Positions 7,052 through 14,567 of a DNA stretch of 15,833 nt are shown piece by piece. The notes beneath the pieces are model-generated. The model ran no database searches, had not been told where the DNA came from, and was given only the letters and a program-made list of their open reading frames with translations. The translations under genes were made by a program, and so were the position numbers. The DNA lies in contig CANHMJ010000017.1 of NCBI GenBank assembly GCA_947461805.1, positions 1-15,833 of the forward strand. The letters are read 5' to 3'. Position 1 is the stretch's first letter, and every line of letters starts with the position of its first letter. This DNA comes from Burkholderiaceae bacterium. Its GTDB lineage: Bacteria; Pseudomonadota; Gammaproteobacteria; Burkholderiales; Burkholderiaceae.

Positions 7052-7728
7052 GCGAACAGTTCCAAAATGGGCCACTGCCGTTTTTCAGCTTCTGCACGCA
7101 AGCGGGGGTCTGGATTGGTTGCGATGGGGTGACTCACTTGTTCCAAGAGCGGCAGGTCATTGAGTGAATCCGAATAAAAATAACTCTTCTCCATGCGATC
7201 CATCGCGTGACCTAGGGAAGCTAACCAATCCTGCACCCGTTGAATTTTTCCTTCCCGAAAACTGGGAATGCCATGCACTGCACCCGTAAACATTTGACTG
7301 GCATCATGATTGACGGTGGCAGGTTCAGTAGCTACTAAGTGCGTAATCCCGAATGCATTCACAATCGGGCGAGTGACAAAGCTATTGGTCGCAGTGACAA
7401 CACAGCATAGATCGCCAGCATCTTGATGGCGTTTTACTAAAGCAATTGCGGCCGGATGTAATTTATCCACAATCACTTCCGCCATAAATGCATCATGCCA
7501 TTGCTGTAGTTGGGCGCGTGGATGCTCGGAGAGCGGCTTTAAAGCAAAGCGCAGAAAAGCATCGATATCTAACTTACCGAGCTTATAGTCAGCATAAAAC
7601 TGATCATTTTTCTGAGCATACTCGACCGCATCGACAACCCCTCGGCGGACTAAAAATTGCCCCCACTCGTAATCGCTATCGAAGGGCAGTAGGGTGTGAT
7701 CTAGATCAAATAAAGCAAGTTGTGTCAT
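7048..7728 (-). CDS. HAD-IB family phosphatase, substrate unknown
   Basis: This 226-residue protein is a haloacid dehalogenase-type hydrolase of subfamily IB, the group that includes phosphoserine phosphatase. All four motifs are visible: DLDHTLL with nucleophile Asp8 and acid/base Asp10, VVTATNSF around Thr112, GK at 160-161, and YSDSLNDLPLL with metal-ligand Asp187 and Asp191. A helical cap lies between motifs I and II. Relatives are often annotated as phosphoserine or histidinol phosphatase, but the sequence alone does not fix the substrate. Its start overlaps the hda stop (ATGA, 7725-7728) and its stop overlaps the pcnB start (ATGA, 7048-7051). No Shine-Dalgarno sequence is obvious, so translational coupling is likely. 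Confidence 0.9.
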   Translation of the reverse strand: MTQLALFDLDHTLLPFDSDYEWGQFLVRRGVVDAVEYAQKNDQFYADYKLGKLDIDAFLRFALKPLSEHPRAQLQQWHDAFMAEVIVDKLHPAAIALVKRHQDAGDLCCVVTATNSFVTRPIVNAFGITHLVATEPATVNHDASQMFTGAVHGIPSFREGKIQRVQDWLASLGHAMDRMEKSYFYSDSLNDLPLLEQVSHPIATNPDPRLRAEAEKRQWPILELFA

Positions 7729-8519
7729 CGGTTCATCAATTCATTATTCGGACTACTGGAAAGCTGCAGTAATTCGCGTACTAAAGGCAAGGTAACTGCC
7801 CGCTTTGTTTCCAAGGAGTAGGCATCAAGGGCATCGAGTAGCGCCATGAGATTGGGCATATCTCGGTAAAAACGACTCAAAAGCCATGGCAATACATCGG
7901 GCGAGAGTACCAGCCCACGATCACTCGCCGCCTGCTCTAATGCCTGTATCTTCTCATGGTCGCTCAGTAAATGGGTCTGAAATACCAAGCCCCAAGCCAG
8001 GCGCGTCCGTAAATCGTCGCGCAGCTTGAGGCTGGCAGGAGCAGCACTGCCCGCCATAAAGACGAAGAGTTGCTGACTATCCCGTACCGTATTCAGAACG
8101 CGAAAGAGTGCGCTACTCAAGCGCTCATCAAGAAGATCGACGTCGTCGACCGCAATCGCGGTTGGAGTGGTTGCCTTTAATTGCTGTGGCAGTGCTGCTT
8201 CTAGCTTCACCCACGCACTGGGGTCAGCGTTGCTGACGTAGTAATAAGCAATTGAGGCGTTTTGCGCCGCATACATTAGGGCGAGCAACAAATGGCTGCG
8301 CCCCGACCCAGGGGCACCCCACCAATAAATCCAACGGTGGTTTAACGGGTTTGCATCGACTGTTGCTGGAGTCACCGAGGATGCGGTCCACTGCTCGGTA
8401 ATTTTTTGTAGGGTAGAAATGAGGGCGCGATCACTACCAGGCAAAAAATTACTCAAGGATGCTTGGTGCGCGTGACCAAGATCTAAGGCAAATTGCCGTG
8501 GTAGGGCATTGGAACTCAT
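7725..8519 (-). CDS. hda: Hda, regulatory inactivator of DnaA
   Basis: Hda binds the beta sliding clamp and stimulates ATP hydrolysis by DnaA, preventing repeat initiation of replication. The 264-residue product begins with a clamp-binding motif, QFALDL, at residues 9-14. An AAA+ domain follows: the Walker A-like loop GAPGSGRSH at 68-76, with Arg in place of the usual Lys as in E. coli Hda, and Walker B IAVDDVDLL at 122-130. The sensor 2-like segment FYRDMPNLMALLDALD lies near the C-terminus. It lacks the DNA-binding domain of DnaA and is slightly longer than E. coli Hda (~233) because of an insert at ~45-60. AAGG just before the ATG is a plausible ribosome binding site. It overlaps the upstream permease gene and the downstream HAD gene by 4 bp each. 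Confidence 0.93.
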   Translation of the reverse strand: MSSNALPRQFALDLGHAHQASLSNFLPGSDRALISTLQKITEQWTASSVTPATVDANPLNHRWIYWWGAPGSGRSHLLLALMYAAQNASIAYYYVSNADPSAWVKLEAALPQQLKATTPTAIAVDDVDLLDERLSSALFRVLNTVRDSQQLFVFMAGSAAPASLKLRDDLRTRLAWGLVFQTHLLSDHEKIQALEQAASDRGLVLSPDVLPWLLSRFYRDMPNLMALLDALDAYSLETKRAVTLPLVRELLQLSSSPNNELMNR

Positions 8520-9508
8520 TTACCTTGGTACCAGCTACTCTTGATGTACAAAGACCAGCCAAATTGAATCAATACCAAGCTGACGGCGCTAGCAGGGAGT
8601 GCGAGTAAGACGCCAAAAAATCCAAAGAGTTTGCCAAAAATAATTAAGGCAAATAAAACGGCAACGGGATGTAGACCAATGCGCTCACCCACCAGCCTTG
8701 GCGTGAGAAAAAAGCCTTCCAAAACCTGACCGATGCCAAATATGGCGAGCACCCAGATTAACTCAGGGCCAAAGCCAAATTGCAGTATGGCAGAGAGAAT
8801 GCCAATGCCGAGTCCGAGGGCAATACCAATATAAGGAATGATGATCATCAGACCAGTAAATACACCCAAGGCAATTGCGCCATCCATTCCAACCAAACTA
8901 AGGCCAATGCTGTAGAAGGTTGCCATCACCAAGATGACCAGAATTTGCCCGCGCAAGTATTGCGATAACAGGCCATCGGTATGCATGCAGAGATGACGAG
9001 CAGTTTGCGCAAATCGCGGAGGTATCAAGTCCTCGATTAATTTAAAAAAGTGATTCCAATCGATTAACAAGTAAAACAAGACGAACAAAGTCAAAATGAG
9101 ATTAACAAAACCATGCACAACCGAACTACCTGAAAGCAAAATGGTGTCGAGGGTTGAGCTCATTAAAACGTCTGCGTTGGTACTGAGGTGGCTTGTTATT
9201 TTCTGCGTTACGGTTTCGCGTAGTGCAGCCCAATCAAACTCAATGTGGTGTTCGGCCAAGGTTGGCTCTAACCACGCCTGGGTGTTTTGCACCCAAATGG
9301 GCAATTTCATTTTGATTAGGGGAATTTCATGGCCAAGTAAATTAATCAAGAGCAGGAAGAGCCCAGTAACTAGGCTCAGGCCAAAAACAATCGTCAAGGT
9401 CGCTGCCAAGGCGCGGGGTACGTGCAGGTCCTCAAGCCGGCTTGCTACGGGTCGTAGGGCATAGGCAAGAATAAAAGCAGCCAAAAAAGGGGTAAAAATT
9501 TCTGCCAT
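8516..9508 (-). CDS. AI-2E/PerM family membrane permease, short N-terminus
   Basis: This 330-residue integral membrane protein belongs to the AI-2 exporter/PerM family. Members include autoinducer exporters and ion antiporters, so the substrate is unknown. Hydrophobic segments alternate with a central soluble region. Family landmarks include the first helix end TPFLAAFILAYALRP, VLFYLLIDWNHFF, YLRGQILVILVMA, and the conserved IIPYIGIALGLG. The N-terminus is unusual: the protein starts right at TPFL, whereas E. coli PerM has about 35-40 residues before this point, including half of the first helix. An in-frame TGA at 9530-9532 blocks extension, and only weak non-ATG codons lie between. AGAGGA at 9519-9524 is a likely ribosome binding site. 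It heads the run into hda with an ATGA overlap. Confidence 0.88.
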   Translation of the reverse strand: MAEIFTPFLAAFILAYALRPVASRLEDLHVPRALAATLTIVFGLSLVTGLFLLLINLLGHEIPLIKMKLPIWVQNTQAWLEPTLAEHHIEFDWAALRETVTQKITSHLSTNADVLMSSTLDTILLSGSSVVHGFVNLILTLFVLFYLLIDWNHFFKLIEDLIPPRFAQTARHLCMHTDGLLSQYLRGQILVILVMATFYSIGLSLVGMDGAIALGVFTGLMIIIPYIGIALGLGIGILSAILQFGFGPELIWVLAIFGIGQVLEGFFLTPRLVGERIGLHPVAVLFALIIFGKLFGFFGVLLALPASAVSLVLIQFGWSLYIKSSWYQGK

Positions 9509-9515
9509 GGGGCAT

Positions 9516-9542
9516 TGATCCTCTAGAATTCAATGATTCTAC
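9516..9542. promoter_or_regulatory. Possible divergent promoters for purM and the permease gene
   Basis: Toward purM, TTGATC (9515-9520), a 16-nt spacer and TTCTAC (9537-9542) resemble a sigma-70 promoter. On the opposite strand TAGAAT (9541 to 9536) is a good -10 box for the permease gene, though no good -35 accompanies it. The two -10 boxes overlap almost completely. Only 75 bp separate the two start codons, so any promoters must lie close together here. Moderate to weak matches. Confidence 0.35.
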
Positions 9543-9583
9543 CGATCAACGCATGCTTTTACCTTATTTCCAAACGACCCCCC

Positions 9584-10636
9584 ATGAGCTCATCCCCTAA
9601 TTCCCAAGCCCAAAGCCTCTCGTACCGCGATGCTGGTGTTGATATTGATGCTGGCGATGCCCTAGTCGACCGCATTAAGCCGCTGGCAAAGAAAACCATG
9701 CGCGAGGGTGTTCTGGCTGGTATTGGCGGCTTTGGCGCCTTGTTTGAGGTGCCCAAGCGTTACCAAGAGCCAGTATTGGTATCGGGTACCGACGGCGTAG
9801 GCACCAAACTCAAATTGGCATTCGAATGGAATCGCCATGAGACCATTGGTCAAGATTTAGTGGCGATGAGCGTCAATGACATTTTGGTGCAGGGCGCAGA
9901 ACCCCTCTTTTTTCTAGATTACTTTGCCTGCGGCAAGCTGACGGTGGATACCGCGGCAACGGTGGTTGGCGGTATTGCAACTGGCTGTGAATTAGCTGGC
10001 TGTGCCCTTATTGGCGGCGAGACTGCTGAAATGCCTGGCATGTATCCGGATGGCGAATACGATTTGGCTGGTTTTGCTGTCGGCGCAGTTGAAAAATCCA
10101 AGATCATCAACGGCAGCCGCATTGTGCCCGGCGATGTCATTTTGGCCTTGGGCTCGAGTGGCGCGCACTCAAATGGTTATTCGTTAGTGCGAAAGATTAT
10201 TGAACGTGCTGGTGCAAAGCCAAGCGATGATATTGGCGGACGTCCATTGATTGATGTGGTGATGGCGCCGACTGAAATCTACGTCAAGCCACTATTAAAG
10301 TTAATTGGCGAAGTCGATGTAAAGGGCATGGCCCACATTACCGGTGGTGGACTGGTGGATAACGTGCCCCGTGTTTTGCCAGAACATACCCAAGCGATTC
10401 TGCACCGTGACAGTTGGGTTCTGCCCGACTTATTCCGTTGGTTGCAAATGAAAGGCGGCGTGGTCGATGCAGAGATGGTCCGCGTCTTTAATTGCGGTAT
10501 TGGTATGGTCGTCGTTCTTGCAAAAAGCGAAGCGGACAAAGCCCTCGCTTCACTCCAAGAGCAGGGCTTAAAAGCGTGGGTCGTGGGCGAGGTAGTTGAG
10601 CGTGCGCCCAATGCAGCGCAAACGATTGTTATTTAA
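9584..10636 (+). CDS. purM: Phosphoribosylaminoimidazole synthetase (AIR synthetase)
   Basis: PurM uses ATP to cyclise formylglycinamidine ribonucleotide into AIR, the fifth step of purine synthesis. From the ATG at 9584 the product is 350 residues. Family blocks are all present: LSYRDAGVDIDAGDALV, VSGTDGVGTKLKLA, DLVAMSVNDILVQGAEPLFFLDY, GGETAEMPGMY, ALGSSGAHSNGYSLVRK, HITGGGLVDNVPRVLP and FNCGIGMV. An in-frame ATG at 9533 exists, but the extra 17 residues are unlike the family and that codon would lie upstream of the predicted transcription start. Neither ATG has a clear Shine-Dalgarno sequence. The last 8 bp overlap the 3' end of the convergent miaA, so there is no space between them for a terminator. 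Confidence 0.97.
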   Translation: MSSSPNSQAQSLSYRDAGVDIDAGDALVDRIKPLAKKTMREGVLAGIGGFGALFEVPKRYQEPVLVSGTDGVGTKLKLAFEWNRHETIGQDLVAMSVNDILVQGAEPLFFLDYFACGKLTVDTAATVVGGIATGCELAGCALIGGETAEMPGMYPDGEYDLAGFAVGAVEKSKIINGSRIVPGDVILALGSSGAHSNGYSLVRKIIERAGAKPSDDIGGRPLIDVVMAPTEIYVKPLLKLIGEVDVKGMAHITGGGLVDNVPRVLPEHTQAILHRDSWVLPDLFRWLQMKGGVVDAEMVRVFNCGIGMVVVLAKSEADKALASLQEQGLKAWVVGEVVERAPNAAQTIVI

Positions 10637-11615
10637 CCGTACCCAACTCTTGAAGGCAGTATTGCAGGGCTGACTGCAAGCCGCTCGCATCAAACGGATT
10701 AAATACAGTTCGGCCTTCAATTGCCCTGAGCCAGGTGAGTTGGCGCTTGCCCAGTTGCCGCGTTGCTGCTAAGGCTTTGTAACGCATTTGTTCTGTATTG
10801 ATGTGCCCTTCTAAAAATTCCCATACTTGGCGGTAGCCGACTGCGCGCATCGAGGGTAGGTCGGCATGTATGCCGGGCTGAGTGCGGAGCGTACGAACCT
10901 CATCAATCAATCCAGCGTGCAGCATGGCATCAAAGCGACTCTCTAAATTCTGATGCAGCTGCGCCCGCTCGCTTGGCTCTAATGAGACCAGACGAAGCCA
11001 GCCGGGAATCAATGAGCCTGCACGACCGTCGTCACTGGGCGATTCTGCAAGCCAGACCGACATCGGTTTGCCAGTGGCCTGCACGACCTCTAGGGCGCGC
11101 TGAATGCGTTGCGAATCATTGGGCTCTAAGCGCGCTGCTGTAATGGGATCAAGCGCCATTAACTCAGCATGCATGGCTGGCCACCCCAGTGCCTTGCCTT
11201 GGGCATCCAGGTGCGCGCGGATGACCGAATCTGCTGGCGGAAGGCTAGATAGGCCATAGGCAAAAGCACGCCAATAGAGCATGGTGCCGCCGACGATGAC
11301 TGGTACATTGCCCCGTTGCCGTATTTCAGAGACGAGCCGTTTGGTGTCGCTTGCAAAGCGAGCTGCAGAGTAGGCTTCAGTTGGATCGAGAATATCGATG
11401 AGGTGATGCTTTACTGCCGCGCGTTCCGTTAGAGTGGGTTTGGCGCTACCAATGTCCATGCCCCGATAGACCAGAGCGGAGTCCATGCTGATGAGTTCGA
11501 CCGTGATGCCGCGTGCCTGTGCCGCCTCTGCCAGCAACATGGCTAAATGGGTCTTGCCGGATCCAGTAGGACCCGCTAACGACAATAGGGGTGCTGGATG
11601 CGATTCAGTCGGCAT
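10629..11615 (-). CDS. miaA: tRNA dimethylallyltransferase
   Basis: MiaA transfers a dimethylallyl group to A37 of tRNAs that read codons starting with U, improving decoding. The 328-residue product has the P-loop GPTGSGKT at residues 15-22, then SMDSALVYRGMDIGSAKPT, HHLIDILDPTEAYSAARF, VIVGGTMLYWRAF, and NDSQRIQRALEV, all family hallmarks. The C-terminal part carries the LPSMRAVGYRQVWEFL and RQLGKRQLTWLR blocks that hold the tRNA. Length is normal. It starts 27 nt after the SirB1-family stop, with no clear ribosome binding site, and is probably the last gene of a murJ-sirB1-miaA unit. Its stop (TAA on the minus strand, 10629-10631) lies within the last 8 bp of purM. Confidence 0.97.
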   Translation of the reverse strand: MPTESHPAPLLSLAGPTGSGKTHLAMLLAEAAQARGITVELISMDSALVYRGMDIGSAKPTLTERAAVKHHLIDILDPTEAYSAARFASDTKRLVSEIRQRGNVPVIVGGTMLYWRAFAYGLSSLPPADSVIRAHLDAQGKALGWPAMHAELMALDPITAARLEPNDSQRIQRALEVVQATGKPMSVWLAESPSDDGRAGSLIPGWLRLVSLEPSERAQLHQNLESRFDAMLHAGLIDEVRTLRTQPGIHADLPSMRAVGYRQVWEFLEGHINTEQMRYKALAATRQLGKRQLTWLRAIEGRTVFNPFDASGLQSALQYCLQELGTVK

Positions 11616-11642
11616 GGCGCGTTGAATGCAATCGTTTCAATC

Positions 11643-12479
11643 TTAGCGAGCTTGGCTTTCGAGGGTAGCAATATGGTTACGAATCGCTTCCGCATCGCTC
11701 GCCTCGGGCGCTTCACTAATGTAGTGTTGCATGTCCTGCAGAGCTGGACGTACGTATTCCAGTTGGGCAAAAATAAGGCCACGATCACGCACTTCCTCGA
11801 TGGCGTCGGGCAACAAGATCACCAAGCGCTCTTGAATGCCAAGCAAGCGTTCCCAGCGCTCATGTTCGGTGTAGATTAATTTCAGGTTACGCAAAAAGCG
11901 CGAGAGAATTTCTCGGCTACTGGAGGCGCGCAAGAAAATACTTAAAGGAAGCGCAGTCTCACCCCGATAGCCTTTAGCATCGAGGTAGGGGTCAAGCATG
12001 GTTTGCAATTCATCCTTGGAGTAGGTAGCGCCATTGAGCGGATCCATAATGATTTCACCTTGGGGCAAGGAGACCCGCATCATGAAGTGATTTGGAAATG
12101 AGACCCCACGAATCTTCAGACCAATTTGCTGACCGAGCTCGATCATTAAGATGGCTAGGGAGATCGGAATGCCACGACGACTCTCCATCACGTGGTGCAG
12201 ATAGGAATTCTCAGGTGCATAAAAGTCATTTGCGTTCGGACCAAATCCCAGCTCGGTGTAAAAAAAATGCTTGAGCAGCTGAAGGCGTTGTACTTGCGAT
12301 GTATCGGAGGTGATGCGTTTTTTTAGCTTGCTACCGAGGGCATCAATTTCATCCAGGGTGTGCTGGACATCTAGGTCTGGAAAGGCATGCTGCGCAACGG
12401 CAATCGCCGATTCGGTTAATGGAAAATGATCATCCTCGGCAACGAGAGAGGTGAAGTAGTCAAGTTGGCGTGTCGGCAT
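11643..12479 (-). CDS. SirB1-family transglutaminase-like/TPR protein
   Basis: This 278-residue protein resembles the SirB1 (YchA) family, found in many proteobacteria and without a firm biochemical role. The centre holds the transglutaminase-like core: YAPENSYLHHVMESRRGIPISLAILMIEL, then GVSFPNHFMMRV and IIMDPLNGATYS. The His and Asp of a classical Cys-His-Asp triad have counterparts (NHF, MDP), but a Ser or Leu sits where a Cys would be expected, so peptidase activity is doubtful. The C-terminal third is helical and TPR-like. A longer frame reaches 12599 but overlaps murJ by over 100 bp and adds nothing family-like, so the ATG at 12479 (MPTRQLDYF) is chosen. That start lies 5 nt after the murJ stop, suggesting coupling to murJ. 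Confidence 0.85.
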   Translation of the reverse strand: MPTRQLDYFTSLVAEDDHFPLTESAIAVAQHAFPDLDVQHTLDEIDALGSKLKKRITSDTSQVQRLQLLKHFFYTELGFGPNANDFYAPENSYLHHVMESRRGIPISLAILMIELGQQIGLKIRGVSFPNHFMMRVSLPQGEIIMDPLNGATYSKDELQTMLDPYLDAKGYRGETALPLSIFLRASSSREILSRFLRNLKLIYTEHERWERLLGIQERLVILLPDAIEEVRDRGLIFAQLEYVRPALQDMQHYISEAPEASDAEAIRNHIATLESQAR

Positions 12480-12484
12480 ATGGT

Positions 12485-14041
12485 CTATTTTGCATGACGC
12501 CGAAAATGCTGCCAACGAATACCCACAATCCAAAGGGCCATGAAATACACTACAGCGGCGCCTAGAATCCAGGCGGCCAATAAGCCAACCCGCGTCCATG
12601 GCTCACTCTGCATGGCAATCCACTGGTGCAGGTTGGCGCCATAGTAGAGCAATAGCGATAAAGGAATCAGTGCAATGGCAAGTTGAAAAAGGTATTTAGT
12701 CCAACCAAAACCGGCCGCAATTGCACCACGCCGGTGTAAGCCAATCCACAGTAGGGCGGCATTTAAGCAGGCACCAAGCCCTACAGAAAGCGCCAAACCG
12801 GTATGGCCCAGCAAAGGTACCAAGACAATATTAGCCAGCTGAGTTGAGATCAATACAAGCAACGCAATGCGCACTGGCGTACGAATATCTTGACGGGCAT
12901 AGAATCCAGGCGCCAGAATTTTGATCAGAATCAGTCCAATTAGCCCAACACCATAGGCGGCCAAGGCCCGCTGCGTCATCACGACATCCAGTGCGGTAAA
13001 GCGGCCATAGTGGTAAAGCACCGCAGCGATGGGCTCGCCAAACAGCAAAAGCGCTACTGCGCAGGGCGCAGCCAGTAAAAAGGTAAGCTGCAAGCCCCAA
13101 ACCAGGAGCTCACTCGCTTGCTTTGTGTCTTGCTGGGCATTGGCCCTGCTCAGGCTCGGTAGCAGCACGGTACCTAACGCAACACCCAGTAGGGCGGTAG
13201 GAAACTCCATCAGGCGATCGGCGTAAGACAACCAAGAGACACTGCCGGTTTGCAAGCGAGAGGCAATGTTGGTATTAATAACAAGAGAGATTTGAGCAAC
13301 AGAAACGGCAAAGACAGCCGGCCCCATTAGCTTTAATACTCGGCGTGCATCGGGGTTTAACCAAGCACCCCGAATGGCCTTCGGCAATACGCTAATGCGG
13401 GGCAGTAAGCCCAGCCGGCGCAGCGCAGGAATTTGAATCGCCAATTGCAAAACGCCGCCCACTAGTACACCGAATGCAAGGGCATAAATCGGTTGCTCGA
13501 GTTGGGGCGCAAGCCAGAGCGCACTGCCAATTAATGCCAAGTTCAGTAAGACGGGGGTGAAGGCTGGAATCGCAAAGCGCTGAAAGGTATTGAGAATGCC
13601 TGCCGACAGCGACACCATCGAAATCAATCCAATGTAGGGAAACATAATTTGGGTCATGAGCACGCTGGCTTCGTAAGCAGGGCTGCCGCTAAAGCCGGTG
13701 GCAATCGCCAAAATTAAGAGTGGGGCACCTACAATGCCAAGGCCAACGGTGAGCAGTAGGGTCCAAAAGAGCAGGGTAGCCACTGCATTAATTAGGGTTT
13801 TAGACTGGGCGGGATCATCCTTACTGGAAACTTCCCCCAAAATCGGCACAAATGCCTGGGAAAATGCCCCTTCGGCAAACAGCCTGCGGAGCAGATTGGG
13901 GAGCCGAAAGGCCACATTAAAGGCGTCCGTCCACTCGGAGGCCCCAAAACTCCGGGCAATCAGGGTTTCGCGTAACAGCCCTGTAATGCGCGATAGCATG
14001 GTGAAGGAGCTAACCTTGGCGGCAGCGGAGAGCAGGTTCAT
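12485..14041 (-). CDS. murJ: MurJ, lipid II flippase
   Basis: MurJ moves lipid-linked peptidoglycan precursors across the inner membrane. The 518-residue product is almost entirely hydrophobic helices, consistent with the family's 14 membrane segments. The N-terminus is canonical: MNLLSAAAKVSSFTMLSRITG, with Arg18, Arg24, Asp39 and Arg52 at the same positions as the functional residues of E. coli MurJ. RLPNLLRRLFAEGAFSQAF and the later LMEFPTALLGVALGTVLLPSLS block are also diagnostic. The start is the ATG at 14041; upstream AGGTG (14053-14057 on the complement) is a possible ribosome binding site, rather distant. The gene is divergent from rpsT across 228 bp, an arrangement common in proteobacteria. 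The SirB1-family gene begins 5 nt after its TAG stop. Confidence 0.97.
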   Translation of the reverse strand: MNLLSAAAKVSSFTMLSRITGLLRETLIARSFGASEWTDAFNVAFRLPNLLRRLFAEGAFSQAFVPILGEVSSKDDPAQSKTLINAVATLLFWTLLLTVGLGIVGAPLLILAIATGFSGSPAYEASVLMTQIMFPYIGLISMVSLSAGILNTFQRFAIPAFTPVLLNLALIGSALWLAPQLEQPIYALAFGVLVGGVLQLAIQIPALRRLGLLPRISVLPKAIRGAWLNPDARRVLKLMGPAVFAVSVAQISLVINTNIASRLQTGSVSWLSYADRLMEFPTALLGVALGTVLLPSLSRANAQQDTKQASELLVWGLQLTFLLAAPCAVALLLFGEPIAAVLYHYGRFTALDVVMTQRALAAYGVGLIGLILIKILAPGFYARQDIRTPVRIALLVLISTQLANIVLVPLLGHTGLALSVGLGACLNAALLWIGLHRRGAIAAGFGWTKYLFQLAIALIPLSLLLYYGANLHQWIAMQSEPWTRVGLLAAWILGAAVVYFMALWIVGIRWQHFRRHAK

Positions 14042-14094
14042 GGGTCAATTTTCACCTATTTATCAGGCAACTGGGCTTTTTAACTCCTTTCAGG

Positions 14095-14100
14095 TAAAAT
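14095..14100 (+). promoter_or_regulatory. Possible -10 box of an rpsT promoter
   Basis: TAAAAT at 14095-14100 is a good -10 box, but no convincing -35 lies 16-18 nt upstream. If used, transcription would start near 14107 and the 18-bp tandem repeats would sit in a roughly 160-nt leader. Weaker alternatives lie between the repeats and the gene, such as TTGAAC (14227-14232) with TACATA (14251-14256), but that would leave almost no leader. Confidence 0.3.
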
Positions 14101-14148
14101 CTTAGGTTTTGGTGAGCTGGCTAAAGAAATCCGCAAGAAAACCCTCAA

Positions 14149-14214
14149 AAAGAGGATTTATCTCGTAAAGAGGATTTATCTCGTAAAGAGGATTTATCTC
14201 GTAAAGGCGATTTA
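14149..14214. repeat. 18-bp tandem repeat upstream of rpsT
   Basis: The unit AAAGAGGATTTATCTCGT occurs three times without a mismatch (14149-14166, 14167-14184, 14185-14202). A partial fourth copy, AAAGGCGATTTA (14203-14214), differs at two positions. The array fills part of the 228-bp murJ/rpsT divergent region. The unit is six codons long but no start codon leads into it. Weak internal pairing (GAG with CTC across seven bases) is possible in each copy. No known binding site is recognised. The rest of the 228-bp gap holds candidate promoter boxes and the rpsT ribosome binding site. Confidence 0.95.
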
Positions 14215-14269
14215 ATCAGTTTGCTGTTGAACGATTTAACCCATTGAAATTACATAGGTAGGTTTAAAC

Positions 14270-14536
14270 ATGGCCAATACCGCACAGGCACGCAAGCGCG
14301 CCAGGCAAGCAGTAAAACAGAACGAGCACAACTCCAGTTTGCGCTCCAAATTACGCACCTCCATTAAGGCTGTGCGTAAAGCGATCGATACCGGCGATAA
14401 AGCAGCCGCTGCAAAAGTATTTGTTGCGGCTCAAGCAACCATCGACAAAATTGCAGATAAGAAAATTGCACACAAAAATACCGCGGCCCGTCAAAAGTCC
14501 CGTTTGTCTGCTGCAATTAAGGCAATGGCTGCTTAA
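14270..14536 (+). CDS. rpsT: Ribosomal protein S20
   Basis: S20 is a primary 16S rRNA-binding protein of the 30S subunit. The 88-residue, highly basic product starts MANTAQARKRARQAVKQNEHN and shows the family's helical, Lys/Ala-rich make-up, including SLRSKLRTSIKAVRKAI and KIAHKNTAARQKSRLSAAIK. Length is standard. The start is the ATG at 14270, with AGGTAGG at 14256-14262 seven nt upstream. E. coli rpsT starts with UUG and is autoregulated; here an ATG is used. It is transcribed alone: murJ diverges upstream, and an intrinsic terminator and an opposing gene lie downstream. Confidence 0.98.
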   Translation: MANTAQARKRARQAVKQNEHNSSLRSKLRTSIKAVRKAIDTGDKAAAAKVFVAAQATIDKIADKKIAHKNTAARQKSRLSAAIKAMAA

Positions 14537-14567
14537 GTCGTTTTTGCATAGCAGCACCAAGCCATAG

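Noticed and set aside
9506..9556. Cluster of common restriction sites (CCATGG, TCTAGA overlapping GAATTC, GCATGC) that looks like a cloning junction
   Set aside because: The flanking genes are in the order expected for this lineage and no vector sequence is present; six-base sites can cluster by chance. It should still be kept in mind given the short permease N-terminus here.
9533..9583. Upstream ATG for purM giving 17 more residues
   Set aside because: The added residues are unlike PurM N-termini and the ATG coincides with the predicted promoter region.
12480..12599. Extended N-terminus of the SirB1-family gene
   Set aside because: It would run more than 100 bp into murJ and encodes no family-like sequence; the ATG at 12479 is 5 nt after the murJ stop.
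14149..14214. CRISPR-like array
   Set aside because: The repeats are directly adjacent with no spacers, are only 18 bp long, and no cas genes are present.
14099..14215. A small open frame through the tandem repeat encoding a repeated KRIYLV peptide, and another frame encoding repeated KEDLSR
   Set aside because: Neither frame has a credible start codon or ribosome binding site, and a repeat of 18 bp is automatically in frame with itself. No basis to call a peptide.
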